From: FCB group bacterium
Lineage (GTDB): Bacteria; Zixibacteria; MSB-5A5; GN15; JAAZOE01
Assembly: GCA_024231695.1 (NCBI GenBank)
Contig: JAAEQF010000817.1
Span: 1 to 45,597 of the forward strand
Length of the DNA: 45,597 nucleotides
Direction: 5' to 3'
How positions within the stretch are numbered: the first letter of the stretch is position 1; every line of letters starts with the position of its first letter. Of the stretch, positions 25,847-34,046 are shown one piece after another. A program made the translations under genes and the position numbers. The notes beneath the pieces are model-generated. The model had not been told where the DNA came from and ran no database searches. It saw nothing but the letters and a program-made list of their open reading frames with translations.

Positions 25847-26265
25847 TGGACCCAAGTCGATTATTCTCCAATCAACGAGGTCGCCTGCCAGCCAAACTGG
25901 CGGTCGCTTTGGCCGATTCGATTCTGAAAACCGAAAAGAAAAGGCTGCCGGTTAATATTATTTTTACCGATGATGATTTTCTCAAGGATCTCAATTCGCG
26001 TTTTCGCAACAAAAACCGACCCACCGACGTCCTCTCTTTTACAGCCGATGCCGATCTCGGCGTCCTGGGTGATATCTATATCTCGATTGATACCGCTCGA
26101 TGCCAGGCTAAAGAATACAGGACTACGCTTGCAGATGAAATTCTCCGCCTGGTTGCCCACGGCGTACTCCATCTTTGCGGCTACGATCATCAGCGCAAAA
26201 GCAAAGCCCGGGAGATGGAAAATAAAACCGAGCGTTATTTGAAAAGGTTCATTATCCATGTTTGA
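25846..26265 (+). CDS. ybeY: Endoribonuclease YbeY
   Basis: Single-strand RNase and rRNA maturation factor, zinc-dependent. 139 residues; the signature HxxxHxxxxxH is complete as HGVLHLCGYDH with H105, H109 and H115, and the upstream RPTDVLSF block is typical. Starts on the last base of the preceding gene's stop and overlaps the CNNM gene by 8 bases, so the three are probably translated in a coupled way. Confidence 0.95.
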   Translation: MDPSRLFSNQRGRLPAKLAVALADSILKTEKKRLPVNIIFTDDDFLKDLNSRFRNKNRPTDVLSFTADADLGVLGDIYISIDTARCQAKEYRTTLADEILRLVAHGVLHLCGYDHQRKSKAREMENKTERYLKRFIIHV

Positions 26266-27526
26266 ATTATCTATTAGTATTGCCATCAACGCCATCCTGC
26301 TGTTTGGCGGATATATCGCCTCTGTTTTCGCCAACGCCATTTATATAGATCCAGAAGAAATCCAAACTATTTTCCCAGAACTCTCTGTGGGCAGAAAAAA
26401 ACAGCTTGAGAAATTTACGTCCAATCCCCGGGCCTTCTTTCAAGTCGCCTTTCTGGTCCGCATTTCCTCAGCCCTTACAATTGGAATACTGACCCTGCTA
26501 ATTGCCGAAAAAATCGCTTCTTATCGAATTATCCCCGATCCGGCCGTGTATTTTCTGGTCATCGCCTTCTTCTGGATGGCCACTACCGCCCTTTTTATCT
26601 ATCTTCCCCGCCTGATACGACCGGAGCAGGCCAAAACCAGGCTGGTTCGCTTTCTGCCGTTGATGAATCTGATCTACCTGCTCTTTACGCCGGCTATCGA
26701 CTCTCTGGGACGACTGGCCGCTCGCAAAGGCGCTACCGATATTTCCGAAGAACAAAAAGATGATATCGTCGAACGAGCCATCGAAACCCTGGCCGAATCC
26801 GCCGGTATTACCGAACCGATAATCGAAGAAGACGAAAAGGAAATGATTCACCAGATTTTTCAGCTGGATGTGACCGAAGTCGAGGAAATTATGGTCCCCC
26901 GCGTCAATATCACCGCTTTTGAAAAATCGACCGACCTGAAAACCATAAATGAGACTGTCGGCAAATTTGGCTTTTCCCGATATCCAGTCTTTGACTCCAC
27001 TATCGACAATATTATCGGTATGATAAAGGTTAAAGACCTTCTCCAATTGAGCGAGCAAAATCGTCAGCATTTTATCCTGACTGACCATATGCGCGACCCG
27101 ATCAGGGTAAGTGAACACCGTAAAATCGATCAGCTTTTGGCCGATTTTAAACGAGCCAAAATCCATCTGGCCATTGTCATCGACGAATTCGGCGGTACTG
27201 CGGGCCTGGTCACTCTCGAGGATATTCTTGAGGAAATTGTCGGGGAAATCGAGGATGAGGATGACACGCCCGACGAGCAGGAAATCAAGCGACTGGACAA
27301 CGGCAACTTGGAAGTTTCCGGAGCTTGCCCGCTCGAAAACCTGGCTGATGCACTGGGACTGGAATTGGAACTGACGGAATTCGAAACAGTCGGAGGTCTG
27401 ATCTATGATTTGGTCGGTTCGATTCCTTCTGAGGGAGCCGCGCTTTCCTGGCAAAACAGCCAATTAAGAGTATTACGTATTGAGGGACAACGAATTACGA
27501 GAGTGCTGGTCATCCCCGGTTCCTGA
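26258..27526 (+). CDS. CNNM/CorC-type transporter with CBS pair
   Basis: 422 residues. An N-terminal DUF21/CNNM membrane domain (about 1-150, with helices near 3-25, 62-85, 95-115 and 130-150) is followed by a pair of CBS domains (about 210-330; VPRVNITAF, MIKVKDLL) and the CorC/HlyC C-terminal domain with IVIDEFGGTAGLVTLEDILEEIVGEI-type block and a DED-rich loop. Members move Mg2+ or Co2+ and are often labelled 'hemolysin C', for which there is no support. The gene closes the aspS-phoH-pgpH-ybeY run. Confidence 0.9.
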   Translation: MFELSISIAINAILLFGGYIASVFANAIYIDPEEIQTIFPELSVGRKKQLEKFTSNPRAFFQVAFLVRISSALTIGILTLLIAEKIASYRIIPDPAVYFLVIAFFWMATTALFIYLPRLIRPEQAKTRLVRFLPLMNLIYLLFTPAIDSLGRLAARKGATDISEEQKDDIVERAIETLAESAGITEPIIEEDEKEMIHQIFQLDVTEVEEIMVPRVNITAFEKSTDLKTINETVGKFGFSRYPVFDSTIDNIIGMIKVKDLLQLSEQNRQHFILTDHMRDPIRVSEHRKIDQLLADFKRAKIHLAIVIDEFGGTAGLVTLEDILEEIVGEIEDEDDTPDEQEIKRLDNGNLEVSGACPLENLADALGLELELTEFETVGGLIYDLVGSIPSEGAALSWQNSQLRVLRIEGQRITRVLVIPGS

Positions 27527-27698
27527 TCTCTGAAAATTTTTTCCAAACCGGCTTAAAATACACAACTCTATCTAATTCCATTCCGTAAAATCCTTATAGA
27601 ATTGGCCGCGGACAATACTCGGAACCACATTGGCCGGAGAGGGTAGAATCGTTATTAAGGCTTTTGCTGAAAAAAAGGTTTTGAAAAAATAATTGAAC

Positions 27699-27726
27699 TT
27701 GACATGAGAGAAAATTGTCTTATAAT
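27699..27726 (+). promoter_or_regulatory. Strong sigma-70-type promoter upstream of htrA-rpoD
   Basis: Consensus TTGACA (27699-27704), 16-nt spacer, consensus TATAAT (27721-27726). The start codon of the protease lies 27 bases further on, with GGAGGG (27742-27747) between. Confidence 0.85.
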
Positions 27727-27753
27727 AAGAAGCTATCCTATGGAGGGTGAGAA

Positions 27754-29250
27754 TTGAGAATGGGAATGTTTGGCGCCAGCAGGCGTTTTCTTTCTTCTCT
27801 GCTGTTTGCCATTTTATTTATTTTGGTCGGCATCATCATTGCCTCGATGCTTGACCTTCCGGATTCCCCAAACGCCAGGGAATATCCTCAGTTAATTTCG
27901 CAGCCGGTAGTTCAACGCGCTGACGATTTTTCCACGCCATTTATTAATGTCGTGGCCATAGCCCGTGATGCGGTAGTAAATATCAACGCCGAATCGGAAG
28001 GCAATCTCGGCGGCGTAGACGATTATTTCCGCTTCTTTGGTCTCAATCACCCCCGCACTCAGCGCTCTTTTGGAACCGGATTTATCTTCCGCGATGACGG
28101 CTATATCCTGACCAACAGCCATGTGATTGACGGCGCCGAAAAAGTAACCGTGACCCTTTCCGAGGATATCTCTTACAATGCCCACGTAGTCGGCACCGAC
28201 CCGGCCACCGATCTGGCCGTACTCAAAATTGATCCCAAAGATGACCTGCCAGTCATTCCTTTCGGCCATTCCGATAAACTTGAAATCGGCGAATGGGTTG
28301 TGGCGATCGGAAACCCTTTCCCCCGTCAGGGCCTGGACCGAACCGTGACGGCCGGCGTGGTTTCGGCTAAAGGGCGAAAAAATCTGCGTTTTGCCGACGG
28401 CAACGTTATCTATCAAAACTATATACAAACCGACGCCTCGATCAATCCCGGCAATTCCGGCGGCCCTTTACTCAATCTTAGAGGCGAAGCCATCGGCGTC
28501 AACGCCGCTATCTCATCGCCCACCGGCAGTTCGGTCGGCATAGGCTTCGCCATCCCGATCGATTTTGCCCGCGCCGTTGTGCCTGATCTGATCGAACACG
28601 GCCAGGTCTCCCGCGGTTGGCTGGGAGTCAGCGACTTGCGTGACGTCCCCCGGGAAATGATCGAAGAACTGGATATCCCCGGACAGGCCATTACCTTTGA
28701 CAAGGTTCTCCGCGGCTCCCCGGCAGCCAAAGCCGGCCTTAAACCACGGGATATAATCTACTCCTTCAATGGCAGGGAAATCGAGGATGCCGAAAATTTC
28801 CGCTTTCAGGTGGCTACTACCCCGGCCGACCAAAAAGTCCGTATGGACGTTATGCGCAATGGCCGGATGCTGGTGATTGATGCCGTTATCGGTAACCGTT
28901 CTCAGGCCTTGCAGGAAATGCAATCCCCCCGCCAACTCCCTTATTCCGACGACTATTGGCTGGGCATGAAAGTATCCGAATGTACTCCGGAGCTCGCTTA
29001 TAAACTTGGAGTTGACTGCGCCCCTCAGGGAGGTGTAATCACCACCGAAGTAATTCCCGGTTCACCCGCCTACAACAGAAACATCGTTCCCGGCGTAATT
29101 ATTGTGGAAATTGACAAGTTTGAAATAAACGATCTCAACGACTACCGTGAAGCGGTACTAAGTTTAAGGAACAATCAGAAACCTATTTCGTTCATCATTT
29201 ATGATACCGAGGGAAATACGCGCTGGGTGGGAATCACCCCCGGCCGTTAA
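27754..29250 (+). CDS. HtrA/Deg family serine protease with two PDZ domains
   Basis: Periplasmic quality-control protease anchored by an N-terminal membrane segment (about 12-33); there is no clear cleavage site after it. The trypsin-like domain has the triad H123 (NSHVI), D153 (TDLAVLK) and S235 (GNSGGP). Two PDZ domains follow (about 290-375 and 395-495). 498 residues is normal for DegP/DegQ types. I use TTG 27754 as start because GGAGGG ends 6 nt before it; the ATG at 27760 is 12 nt away. A consensus promoter stands upstream and rpoD follows after 40 bases without a terminator, so the two are probably co-transcribed. Confidence 0.94.
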   Translation: MRMGMFGASRRFLSSLLFAILFILVGIIIASMLDLPDSPNAREYPQLISQPVVQRADDFSTPFINVVAIARDAVVNINAESEGNLGGVDDYFRFFGLNHPRTQRSFGTGFIFRDDGYILTNSHVIDGAEKVTVTLSEDISYNAHVVGTDPATDLAVLKIDPKDDLPVIPFGHSDKLEIGEWVVAIGNPFPRQGLDRTVTAGVVSAKGRKNLRFADGNVIYQNYIQTDASINPGNSGGPLLNLRGEAIGVNAAISSPTGSSVGIGFAIPIDFARAVVPDLIEHGQVSRGWLGVSDLRDVPREMIEELDIPGQAITFDKVLRGSPAAKAGLKPRDIIYSFNGREIEDAENFRFQVATTPADQKVRMDVMRNGRMLVIDAVIGNRSQALQEMQSPRQLPYSDDYWLGMKVSECTPELAYKLGVDCAPQGGVITTEVIPGSPAYNRNIVPGVIIVEIDKFEINDLNDYREAVLSLRNNQKPISFIIYDTEGNTRWVGITPGR

Positions 29251-29290
29251 CCTTCGTTTCCGTATAAACAAGGGAGGCTTTGAAGCATAA

Positions 29291-30145
29291 GTGGCTAAAC
29301 AGTCAAGACGATATCGGGACGAGGATCGCAGCCTCGACCTATATCTCCGCGAAATCGGCTCAACCCCTCTAATCACTGCCGCGCAGGAGGTAAAGCTGGC
29401 CCGACGCATTCGACAGGGCGATCAGAGAGCTTTGGATAATCTAACCAAAGCTAATCTTCGTTTTGTTGTCAGCGTAGCCAAAAACTATCAGAACCAAGGC
29501 CTGTCGCTGGCGGATCTGATTAATGAGGGCAACATTGGCCTGATAAAGGCCGCCAAGAGATTCGATGAGACCCGCGGATTCAAGTTTATCTCCTACGCCG
29601 TCTGGTGGATTCGTCAGGCGATACTACAGGCTCTGGCCGAACAGAGCCGTATCGTTCGCCTGCCATTGAACCGAGTCGGCACTTTGCACAAAATTGGGAA
29701 AATCTCTTCTTCACTGGAGCAGACCTACGGACGGATTCCGTCCCCCAATGAGATTGCCAAGGAGTTGGAACTCTCCGAAAACGAGGTTTCCGACACATTA
29801 AAAATCTCCAACTCACACCTTTCGCTGGATCAGCCGTTTTCGGTGTCAGAGGACAATTCTCTGATCGATATTCTCGAAGACGAATATCAGCCGGGCCCGG
29901 ATGAGGCTCTGCTCGATATGTCGCTTCGGGTCGAAATCGAAAAGGCACTCGATACGCTGACTCCACGTGAAGCTGAAGTGATCAATCTTTATTTTGGTTT
30001 GCACGCCGAAAAAGCATTAACCCTTGAGGAAATCGGCGCTCGTTTTAGTCTTACTCGCGAACGAGTGCGCCAAATTAAGGAAAAGGCGATCCGACGCCTG
30101 CGCCACGCCTCACGAAGCCGCTCCCTGAGGGCTTATTTGAGTTAG
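29291..30145 (+). CDS. rpoD: RNA polymerase primary sigma factor (short RpoD/SigA type)
   Basis: 284 residues: regions 1.2 ([15 protein letters not shown]), 2 ([44 protein letters not shown]), 3 and 4 with the -35-binding helix [18 protein letters not shown]. The acidic N-terminal region 1.1 and the non-conserved insert of E. coli sigma-70 are absent, as in Bacteroidetes-type primary sigma factors. The GTG at 29291 is preceded directly by an in-frame TAA, so it is the earliest possible start; AGGGAGG is 13 nt upstream, a rather long distance. A strong terminator closes the unit. The region 2.4/4.2 residues agree with the TTGACA/TATAAT sites seen in this window. Confidence 0.95.
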   Translation: MAKQSRRYRDEDRSLDLYLREIGSTPLITAAQEVKLARRIRQGDQRALDNLTKANLRFVVSVAKNYQNQGLSLADLINEGNIGLIKAAKRFDETRGFKFISYAVWWIRQAILQALAEQSRIVRLPLNRVGTLHKIGKISSSLEQTYGRIPSPNEIAKELELSENEVSDTLKISNSHLSLDQPFSVSEDNSLIDILEDEYQPGPDEALLDMSLRVEIEKALDTLTPREAEVINLYFGLHAEKALTLEEIGARFSLTRERVRQIKEKAIRRLRHASRSRSLRAYLS

Positions 30146-30186
30146 GAGAAATACAGGAGAGTAACCTAAAGTCTCTTGAATATTCA

Positions 30187-30217
30187 CCCCGCCCCCAAAA
30201 AGGCGGGGTTTTTTTTG
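30187..30217 (+). terminator. Intrinsic terminator after rpoD
   Basis: Stem CCCCGCC (30187-30193) with GGCGGGG (30202-30208), 8-nt loop, nine T residues interrupted only at the end. The following ~220 bases up to the mscS gene show no clear promoter. Confidence 0.92.
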
Positions 30218-30437
30218 TTGGGTCTTGCCGAAATCCCATGCCGGTATATGCCCCATGACTAATTCGACGGCGGAAGGAACTTTTCGCCTCTATTGACCAT
30301 TATAAACGTATATGTTGTCAAACACCTGTTGAAAATTGTATCCTGCTAATTAGGCTGTCTCTTAATTTGATATGCCTGTTCGATAGAGAATTGTGAAATA
30401 TAGCAATATTCTGAACAAGTTCTAAAGGAGGAAACAA

Positions 30438-31253
30438 ATGGAGTGGCTAACAACTTCACAAGTTATGGAGTGGGTCGGACTTTACGGGCCCGTCATCCTT
30501 AAGGCTGTTGCCATACTCGTCATCGGTCGCATAGTTATAGGTATTATAACCAGTTTCATCGGCCGTTTGCTGCGTAGAACCAAAACTGATGAGACCTTGA
30601 TCAAATTCGTCGTAAGCCTGACTCGTATCGTCCTGATGATCTTCGTCTTCCTGGCGGCACTCGATGCGCTGGGAGTGGAAACGACCTCATTTGTTGCTAT
30701 CATCGGTGCCGCCGGTTTGGCTGTCGGTTTCGCTCTCCAGGGTTCCCTCTCCAACTTCGCCTCCGGAGTAATGCTGATCATCTTCCGGCCATTTAAAGCC
30801 GGTGATTTTATCGAGGCCGGTGGAAGTATGGGATCGGTCGAGGCTATCCAGATTTTCAACACAACTCTCAAAACTCCGGATAATAAACTGGTGATTATCC
30901 CAAATAGTAATATCACCGGTGGCAATATCACCAACTTCTCGGCGATGGAGCAGCGCCGAGTCGATATGGTCTTTGGAATCGGTTATGATGATGACATCAA
31001 GAAAGCAAAAGGTATCCTCGAACAGATTCTCAGCGAAGATTCAAGAATTCTCAAGGATCCTGCACCGGTTGTGGCCGTTTCCGAACTGGCCGACAGCTCG
31101 GTCAATTTCGCTGTCCGCCCCTGGGCCAAAACAGCCGACTACTGGGGCGTTTACTTCGATGTCACCGAGAAAGTAAAACTGACATTCGACGAACAGGGCA
31201 TTTCTATACCCTATCCTCAACAGGATGTACACATGCATCAGGTAACAGCCTGA
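30438..31253 (+). CDS. mscS: Small-conductance mechanosensitive channel (MscS family)
   Basis: Opens under membrane tension to release solutes on osmotic downshock. 271 residues, close to E. coli MscS (286). Three predicted helices: about 14-38, 55-77 and the pore helix with GAAGLAVGFALQGSLSNFASGVMLI, rich in Gly/Ala as the family requires, followed by the FRPFKAGDFIE beta-domain start. AAGGAGG precedes the ATG. Stands alone between two terminators. Confidence 0.93.
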   Translation: MEWLTTSQVMEWVGLYGPVILKAVAILVIGRIVIGIITSFIGRLLRRTKTDETLIKFVVSLTRIVLMIFVFLAALDALGVETTSFVAIIGAAGLAVGFALQGSLSNFASGVMLIIFRPFKAGDFIEAGGSMGSVEAIQIFNTTLKTPDNKLVIIPNSNITGGNITNFSAMEQRRVDMVFGIGYDDDIKKAKGILEQILSEDSRILKDPAPVVAVSELADSSVNFAVRPWAKTADYWGVYFDVTEKVKLTFDEQGISIPYPQQDVHMHQVTA

Positions 31254-31273
31254 GATAGAATTTTCAGTCAAGT

Positions 31274-31310
31274 AAAAACGCGGCAGACTCAAAGTTTGCC
31301 GCGTTTTTTT
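31274..31310. terminator. Bidirectional intrinsic terminator
   Basis: A5, stem CGCGGCA (31279-31285), 11-nt loop, TGCCGCG (31297-31303), T7. Serves mscS (+) and the outer membrane protein gene (-), which converge here. Confidence 0.9.
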
Positions 31311-31356
31311 ATGTCCTCGTGCCCGGTAAATTGTCACACCTGCCGTTATAAAATTT

Positions 31357-32034
31357 CTAAAAAGCCCCCAATGGTCGGCGATAGCCAACTCTGAACAGCC
31401 AGGCCCGGCTGTAATAATCGGTATTTTTAAGTAAGGACTGAGTGCTCAAATCATAACGAACATCGAAATTCAGCCATCCCCGACCGGCTTTGATGTCAAT
31501 ACCAGTTCCGAGACTTACACCCCAATCGAATTTGCGGACGTTTTCAAGTCCGGTATCGAAAGTCAGGGATATTGCCGAAAATCTCTGCTTTTTATTTACA
31601 GGCAAAGCCCAGAAACCTCCGCCGGTAATATAAGGTCGGTACTTTCCACGGGGGATTATAGTAAATTTCGCCGTAACCGGAATTTCAAAATACCACACCA
31701 TGGTGGACCAGGAGGCTGAATCGGTTTGAGATTGAAACTTTTTCGTTAATGGATCAGTCCAGGTAAATGTATAGGTTGTATCAGGCCCGTCAAATCCCTT
31801 GGCGGCAATTAAGAAATCCGTCTGAATGTTCAGATAACTCTGCAAGGGATAGTCGGCAACTACACCTATGACAAAACCGTTTCGCGAAAAATTTCTGTCC
31901 GGGTAAAAATCCACATTGGAAACAGCAAAACCAGTCTTCAGCCCCACGCCGATTTTCCGATAATCGAATTCGGCCGAAGCCGATCCAGCTATCATTAAAG
32001 CCAGCAACAATATCCAAACAAGTTTCTTCACCAT
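31357..32034 (-). CDS. Outer membrane beta-barrel protein (PorT-like family)
   Basis: 225 residues with a signal peptide (MVKKLVWILLLALMIAGSASA). The rest has alternating polar/hydrophobic strands typical of an eight-stranded barrel: GVGLKTGFAVSNV, GFVIGVVADYPL, LNIQTDFLIAAKG, YFEIPVTAKFTI, and a C-terminal strand ending RVGYRRPLGAF. This is the 'outer membrane beta-barrel/PorT' type common in Bacteroidetes. PorT itself belongs to the type IX secretion machinery, but the family is broad and I do not claim that role. Third gene of acpS-pyrE-OMP. Confidence 0.82.
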   Translation of the reverse strand: MVKKLVWILLLALMIAGSASAEFDYRKIGVGLKTGFAVSNVDFYPDRNFSRNGFVIGVVADYPLQSYLNIQTDFLIAAKGFDGPDTTYTFTWTDPLTKKFQSQTDSASWSTMVWYFEIPVTAKFTIIPRGKYRPYITGGGFWALPVNKKQRFSAISLTFDTGLENVRKFDWGVSLGTGIDIKAGRGWLNFDVRYDLSTQSLLKNTDYYSRAWLFRVGYRRPLGAF

Positions 32035-32084
32035 TAAACGATCCTGTTTCCCTTACGGACGAATAACCCGCCCTGTTCATCCAA

Positions 32085-32663
32085 TCACTGCTTGCGGCTG
32101 CCTCGCTGAGTCAGCGGCATGTCCTTGGCGCAAAGTGGACAATCGGCACTTTCCCAACTCTCGGCCGAAACGGTGGCCAAAGCTTTCAGGGGATAATCGA
32201 ATTTGGTCTTGCCGCCGGATCGATCAAGCAATAAACCCAGGCCGACAATCTCGGCCTCGAATGACCGGCAAAGACCGATAACCTCATGCACCGAACGCCC
32301 GGTGGTCAAAATGTCATCGACGATCAAAACCCGGGTACCGGGATCAATTGAAAACCCCCGCTTAAAAACCCGCGACTTGCCATCATCTCCGGCCTCGGCA
32401 TAAATAGAATCGGTTCCCAGATGTTTGGCCGTTTCATAGGCGATTAAAACGCCGCCGGTAGTCGGGCCAACCACCAATTCCACATTGGCCTCACGAAACA
32501 GATCGGCCATCATTTTACATAGTTTTTCCACATACGGCGGCTGGCGCAGGATAGTGAATTTTTCAAAATAGATATCGCTGTGCCGTCCCGAAGTCAATAA
32601 AAAATGTCCATCAAGCATCGCCCCCGATTCTTGAAACAAAGCCAGTATTTCGTCGTTGGTCAT
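32085..32663 (-). CDS. pyrE: Orotate phosphoribosyltransferase
   Basis: Joins orotate with PRPP to give OMP in pyrimidine synthesis. 192 residues. The PRPP loop VLIVDDILTTGRS is at 113-125; the N-terminal LLTSGRHSDIYFEKF and the GPTTGGVLIAYETA block match the family. Starts at the base next to the acpS stop (TAA directly followed by ATG), with GAGGT inside the acpS end as ribosome binding site. The C-terminus carries a CPLC motif, slightly unusual. Confidence 0.94.
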   Translation of the reverse strand: MTNDEILALFQESGAMLDGHFLLTSGRHSDIYFEKFTILRQPPYVEKLCKMMADLFREANVELVVGPTTGGVLIAYETAKHLGTDSIYAEAGDDGKSRVFKRGFSIDPGTRVLIVDDILTTGRSVHEVIGLCRSFEAEIVGLGLLLDRSGGKTKFDYPLKALATVSAESWESADCPLCAKDMPLTQRGSRKQ

Positions 32664-33047
32664 TTATACCTCATCACATATAATTGCCGTCGCCACGGCA
32701 TATTTTTTTTCATGCGAAATCGAAATCAGAATTTTCTTACCCGCCATTTTCGCGTCTGTTTTTTGCGGCAGGCGTACATATGGTATCCCTGAAGGCTGGT
32801 TAAGGATTTCGATCCCGCGCAGATAAACACCTTCATCAAAAAAATACCCCAAAGCTTTCATCACCGCTTCCTTGGCCGCAAATTTCCCGGCCATGGTTAC
32901 GATCATATTCGCCTTGCGGGATTTTATAATACCGATTTCATCCGGGGAATACAGACGATTTAGGAAATTGTCCCCGTAACGTCGATACCCCTTTTGTATC
33001 CGGTCAATTTCAACCAGATCAATGCCGGTCGAATATATCATATCCAC
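32664..33047 (-). CDS. acpS: Holo-[acyl-carrier-protein] synthase
   Basis: Transfers phosphopantetheine from CoA to acyl carrier protein. 127 residues, the usual size. Metal/CoA ligands are present: D10 in STGIDLVEIDRI and E60 in KFAAKEAVMKALG; SISHEKKYAVATAI near the end is also typical. First gene of acpS-pyrE-OMP; an extended -10 promoter candidate lies at 33079-33107. Confidence 0.94.
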   Translation of the reverse strand: MDMIYSTGIDLVEIDRIQKGYRRYGDNFLNRLYSPDEIGIIKSRKANMIVTMAGKFAAKEAVMKALGYFFDEGVYLRGIEILNQPSGIPYVRLPQKTDAKMAGKKILISISHEKKYAVATAIICDEV

Positions 33048-33078
33048 TATAATCCACCGAAGTTCGGCATAGTTTATA

Positions 33079-33107
33079 AGTATAACATCAAAGACTGGAA
33101 ATTGAAA
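33079..33107 (-). promoter_or_regulatory. Promoter candidate for acpS-pyrE-OMP
   Basis: Minus strand TTTCAA (33107-33102), 17-nt spacer, TATACT (33084-33079) with a TGn extended -10 motif just before it. About 30 bases before the acpS start. Confidence 0.5.
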
Positions 33108-33173
33108 GCTAAAACATTTGGGGTCTCAAAAAAAGTGTTGCGCTTTGTTTGTGATGCCGTACATTATACATAT

Positions 33174-33352
33174 GAGAGAGAGATGTATTTGAAAAACCTC
33201 TAACACTTGACTTATGAAGGTCGCCCCTATCGGTTGAGCATACGCCGTGACCCGTCCCGCCATGGACGGCAGCGAAAGCGAAATACCAGGGTGGTTGTAA
33301 AAACCCTTTACCGTGTGTAACGGGGAGATTTTTCAAATTGAGTCTCTCTCTC
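33174..33352. repeat. MITE-like element with imperfect terminal inverted repeats
   Basis: Left end GAGAGAGAGA (33174-33183), TGTA, TTTGAAAAA (33188-33196), C, CTC. The right end read in reverse gives GAGAGAGAGA (33352-33343), CTCAA, TTTGAAAAA (33337-33329), T, CTC. The enclosed 120 bases code for nothing visible. Could be a small non-autonomous mobile element or a long-range hairpin. Confidence 0.5.
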
Positions 33353-33368
33353 TTTTTTTTAATTATTA

Positions 33369-33980
33369 TTAACTCAGGATATTGTTGATTTTCGCGGAAA
33401 TTATGTCGTAGGCTGTCTCTGGTTCAAGCAAAACTAAAAAAAACTCGGACCCGCCGGACACCAGAAGAATCCGACCCGGTTCCACTTCATATATGCCTTC
33501 TTCCCGCCTCTTACCCGGCAGGGTGGCAAAGACACGCAACATATCCGGTAATTCCCTCAAAACATGCTTGAACAGTTTTTTAAACTCCCGGGTAGTTTCC
33601 GGGTCACCAACCAGTTTCCCGTCAGCGCTTACAGTATATACCGTTTGCACTCCCTCCAGGCGGCGCATCTGTTCTGAACGGATTTTGCTTTCGGAAGCGC
33701 CGGCGGTCTCGGCCAGATCGGTCGGCAGACCTTTTTCCCGAATCACTCGGGACACTTCCATGTGCTGAACTTTAATTACATCCTCAACCTCGTGCATCCG
33801 CTCAATGCTGTCCACCTCACCGTCGATCAATTTTTCGACCTTACGCAGAACCTGGCCTTTGGATGATATTGTTGTCGTGATACGTGGCTGGGGAAGACGG
33901 GCGAATTCGGTTTGCAGCTGATAAACCATCTCGCCCCTTTTAATTGCCGATGTCCTGCCAGCCGGGATAAATTGTGCCAT
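33369..33980 (-). CDS. Uncharacterised protein with Roadblock/LC7-like C-terminal half
   Basis: 203 residues, no signal peptide or membrane segment. The first ~110 residues are helical and charged (KVEKLIDGEVDSIERMHEVEDVIKVQ), possibly a coiled coil. From about 112 on, the order VYTVSADGKLVG, a helix LFKHVLRELPDMLRVFA, then IYEVEPGRILLVSGGSEFFLVLLEP resembles Roadblock/LC7 (MglB-like) domains, small dimeric regulators of Ras-like GTPases in gliding and polarity. This is pattern recognition without alignment. No MglA-type GTPase is in the window. It follows nrdJ by 66 bases on the same strand and may be co-transcribed; the spacer holds a stem AAGCGGG/CCCGCTT without T-tract. Confidence 0.65.
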   Translation of the reverse strand: MAQFIPAGRTSAIKRGEMVYQLQTEFARLPQPRITTTISSKGQVLRKVEKLIDGEVDSIERMHEVEDVIKVQHMEVSRVIREKGLPTDLAETAGASESKIRSEQMRRLEGVQTVYTVSADGKLVGDPETTREFKKLFKHVLRELPDMLRVFATLPGKRREEGIYEVEPGRILLVSGGSEFFLVLLEPETAYDIISAKINNILS

Positions 33981-34046
33981 TGCGTCTCTCCAAAATGTGT
34001 TACGGAAGCGGGACCTGTTTTTTAGCCCCGCTTACCGCCCAATATT

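Larger units (their letters stand above)
33048..33368. other. Intergenic region with promoter candidate and a 180-bp inverted-repeat element
   Basis: 321 bases. Holds the acpS promoter candidate and, at 33174-33352, an element bounded by inverted repeats (separate entries). A 75-codon minus-strand ORF at 33109-33336 crosses the element, has no ribosome binding site and no recognisable features, and is not called. Confidence 0.5.

Noticed and set aside
26258-27526. Hemolysin annotation for the CNNM/CorC protein
   Set aside because: The domain order DUF21-CBS-CorC is that of a metal transporter; the name hemolysin is historical and not supported by sequence.
33109-33336. 75-codon minus-strand ORF before acpS
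   Set aside because: Crosses the inverted-repeat element and the acpS promoter area; no ribosome binding site and no family resemblance.
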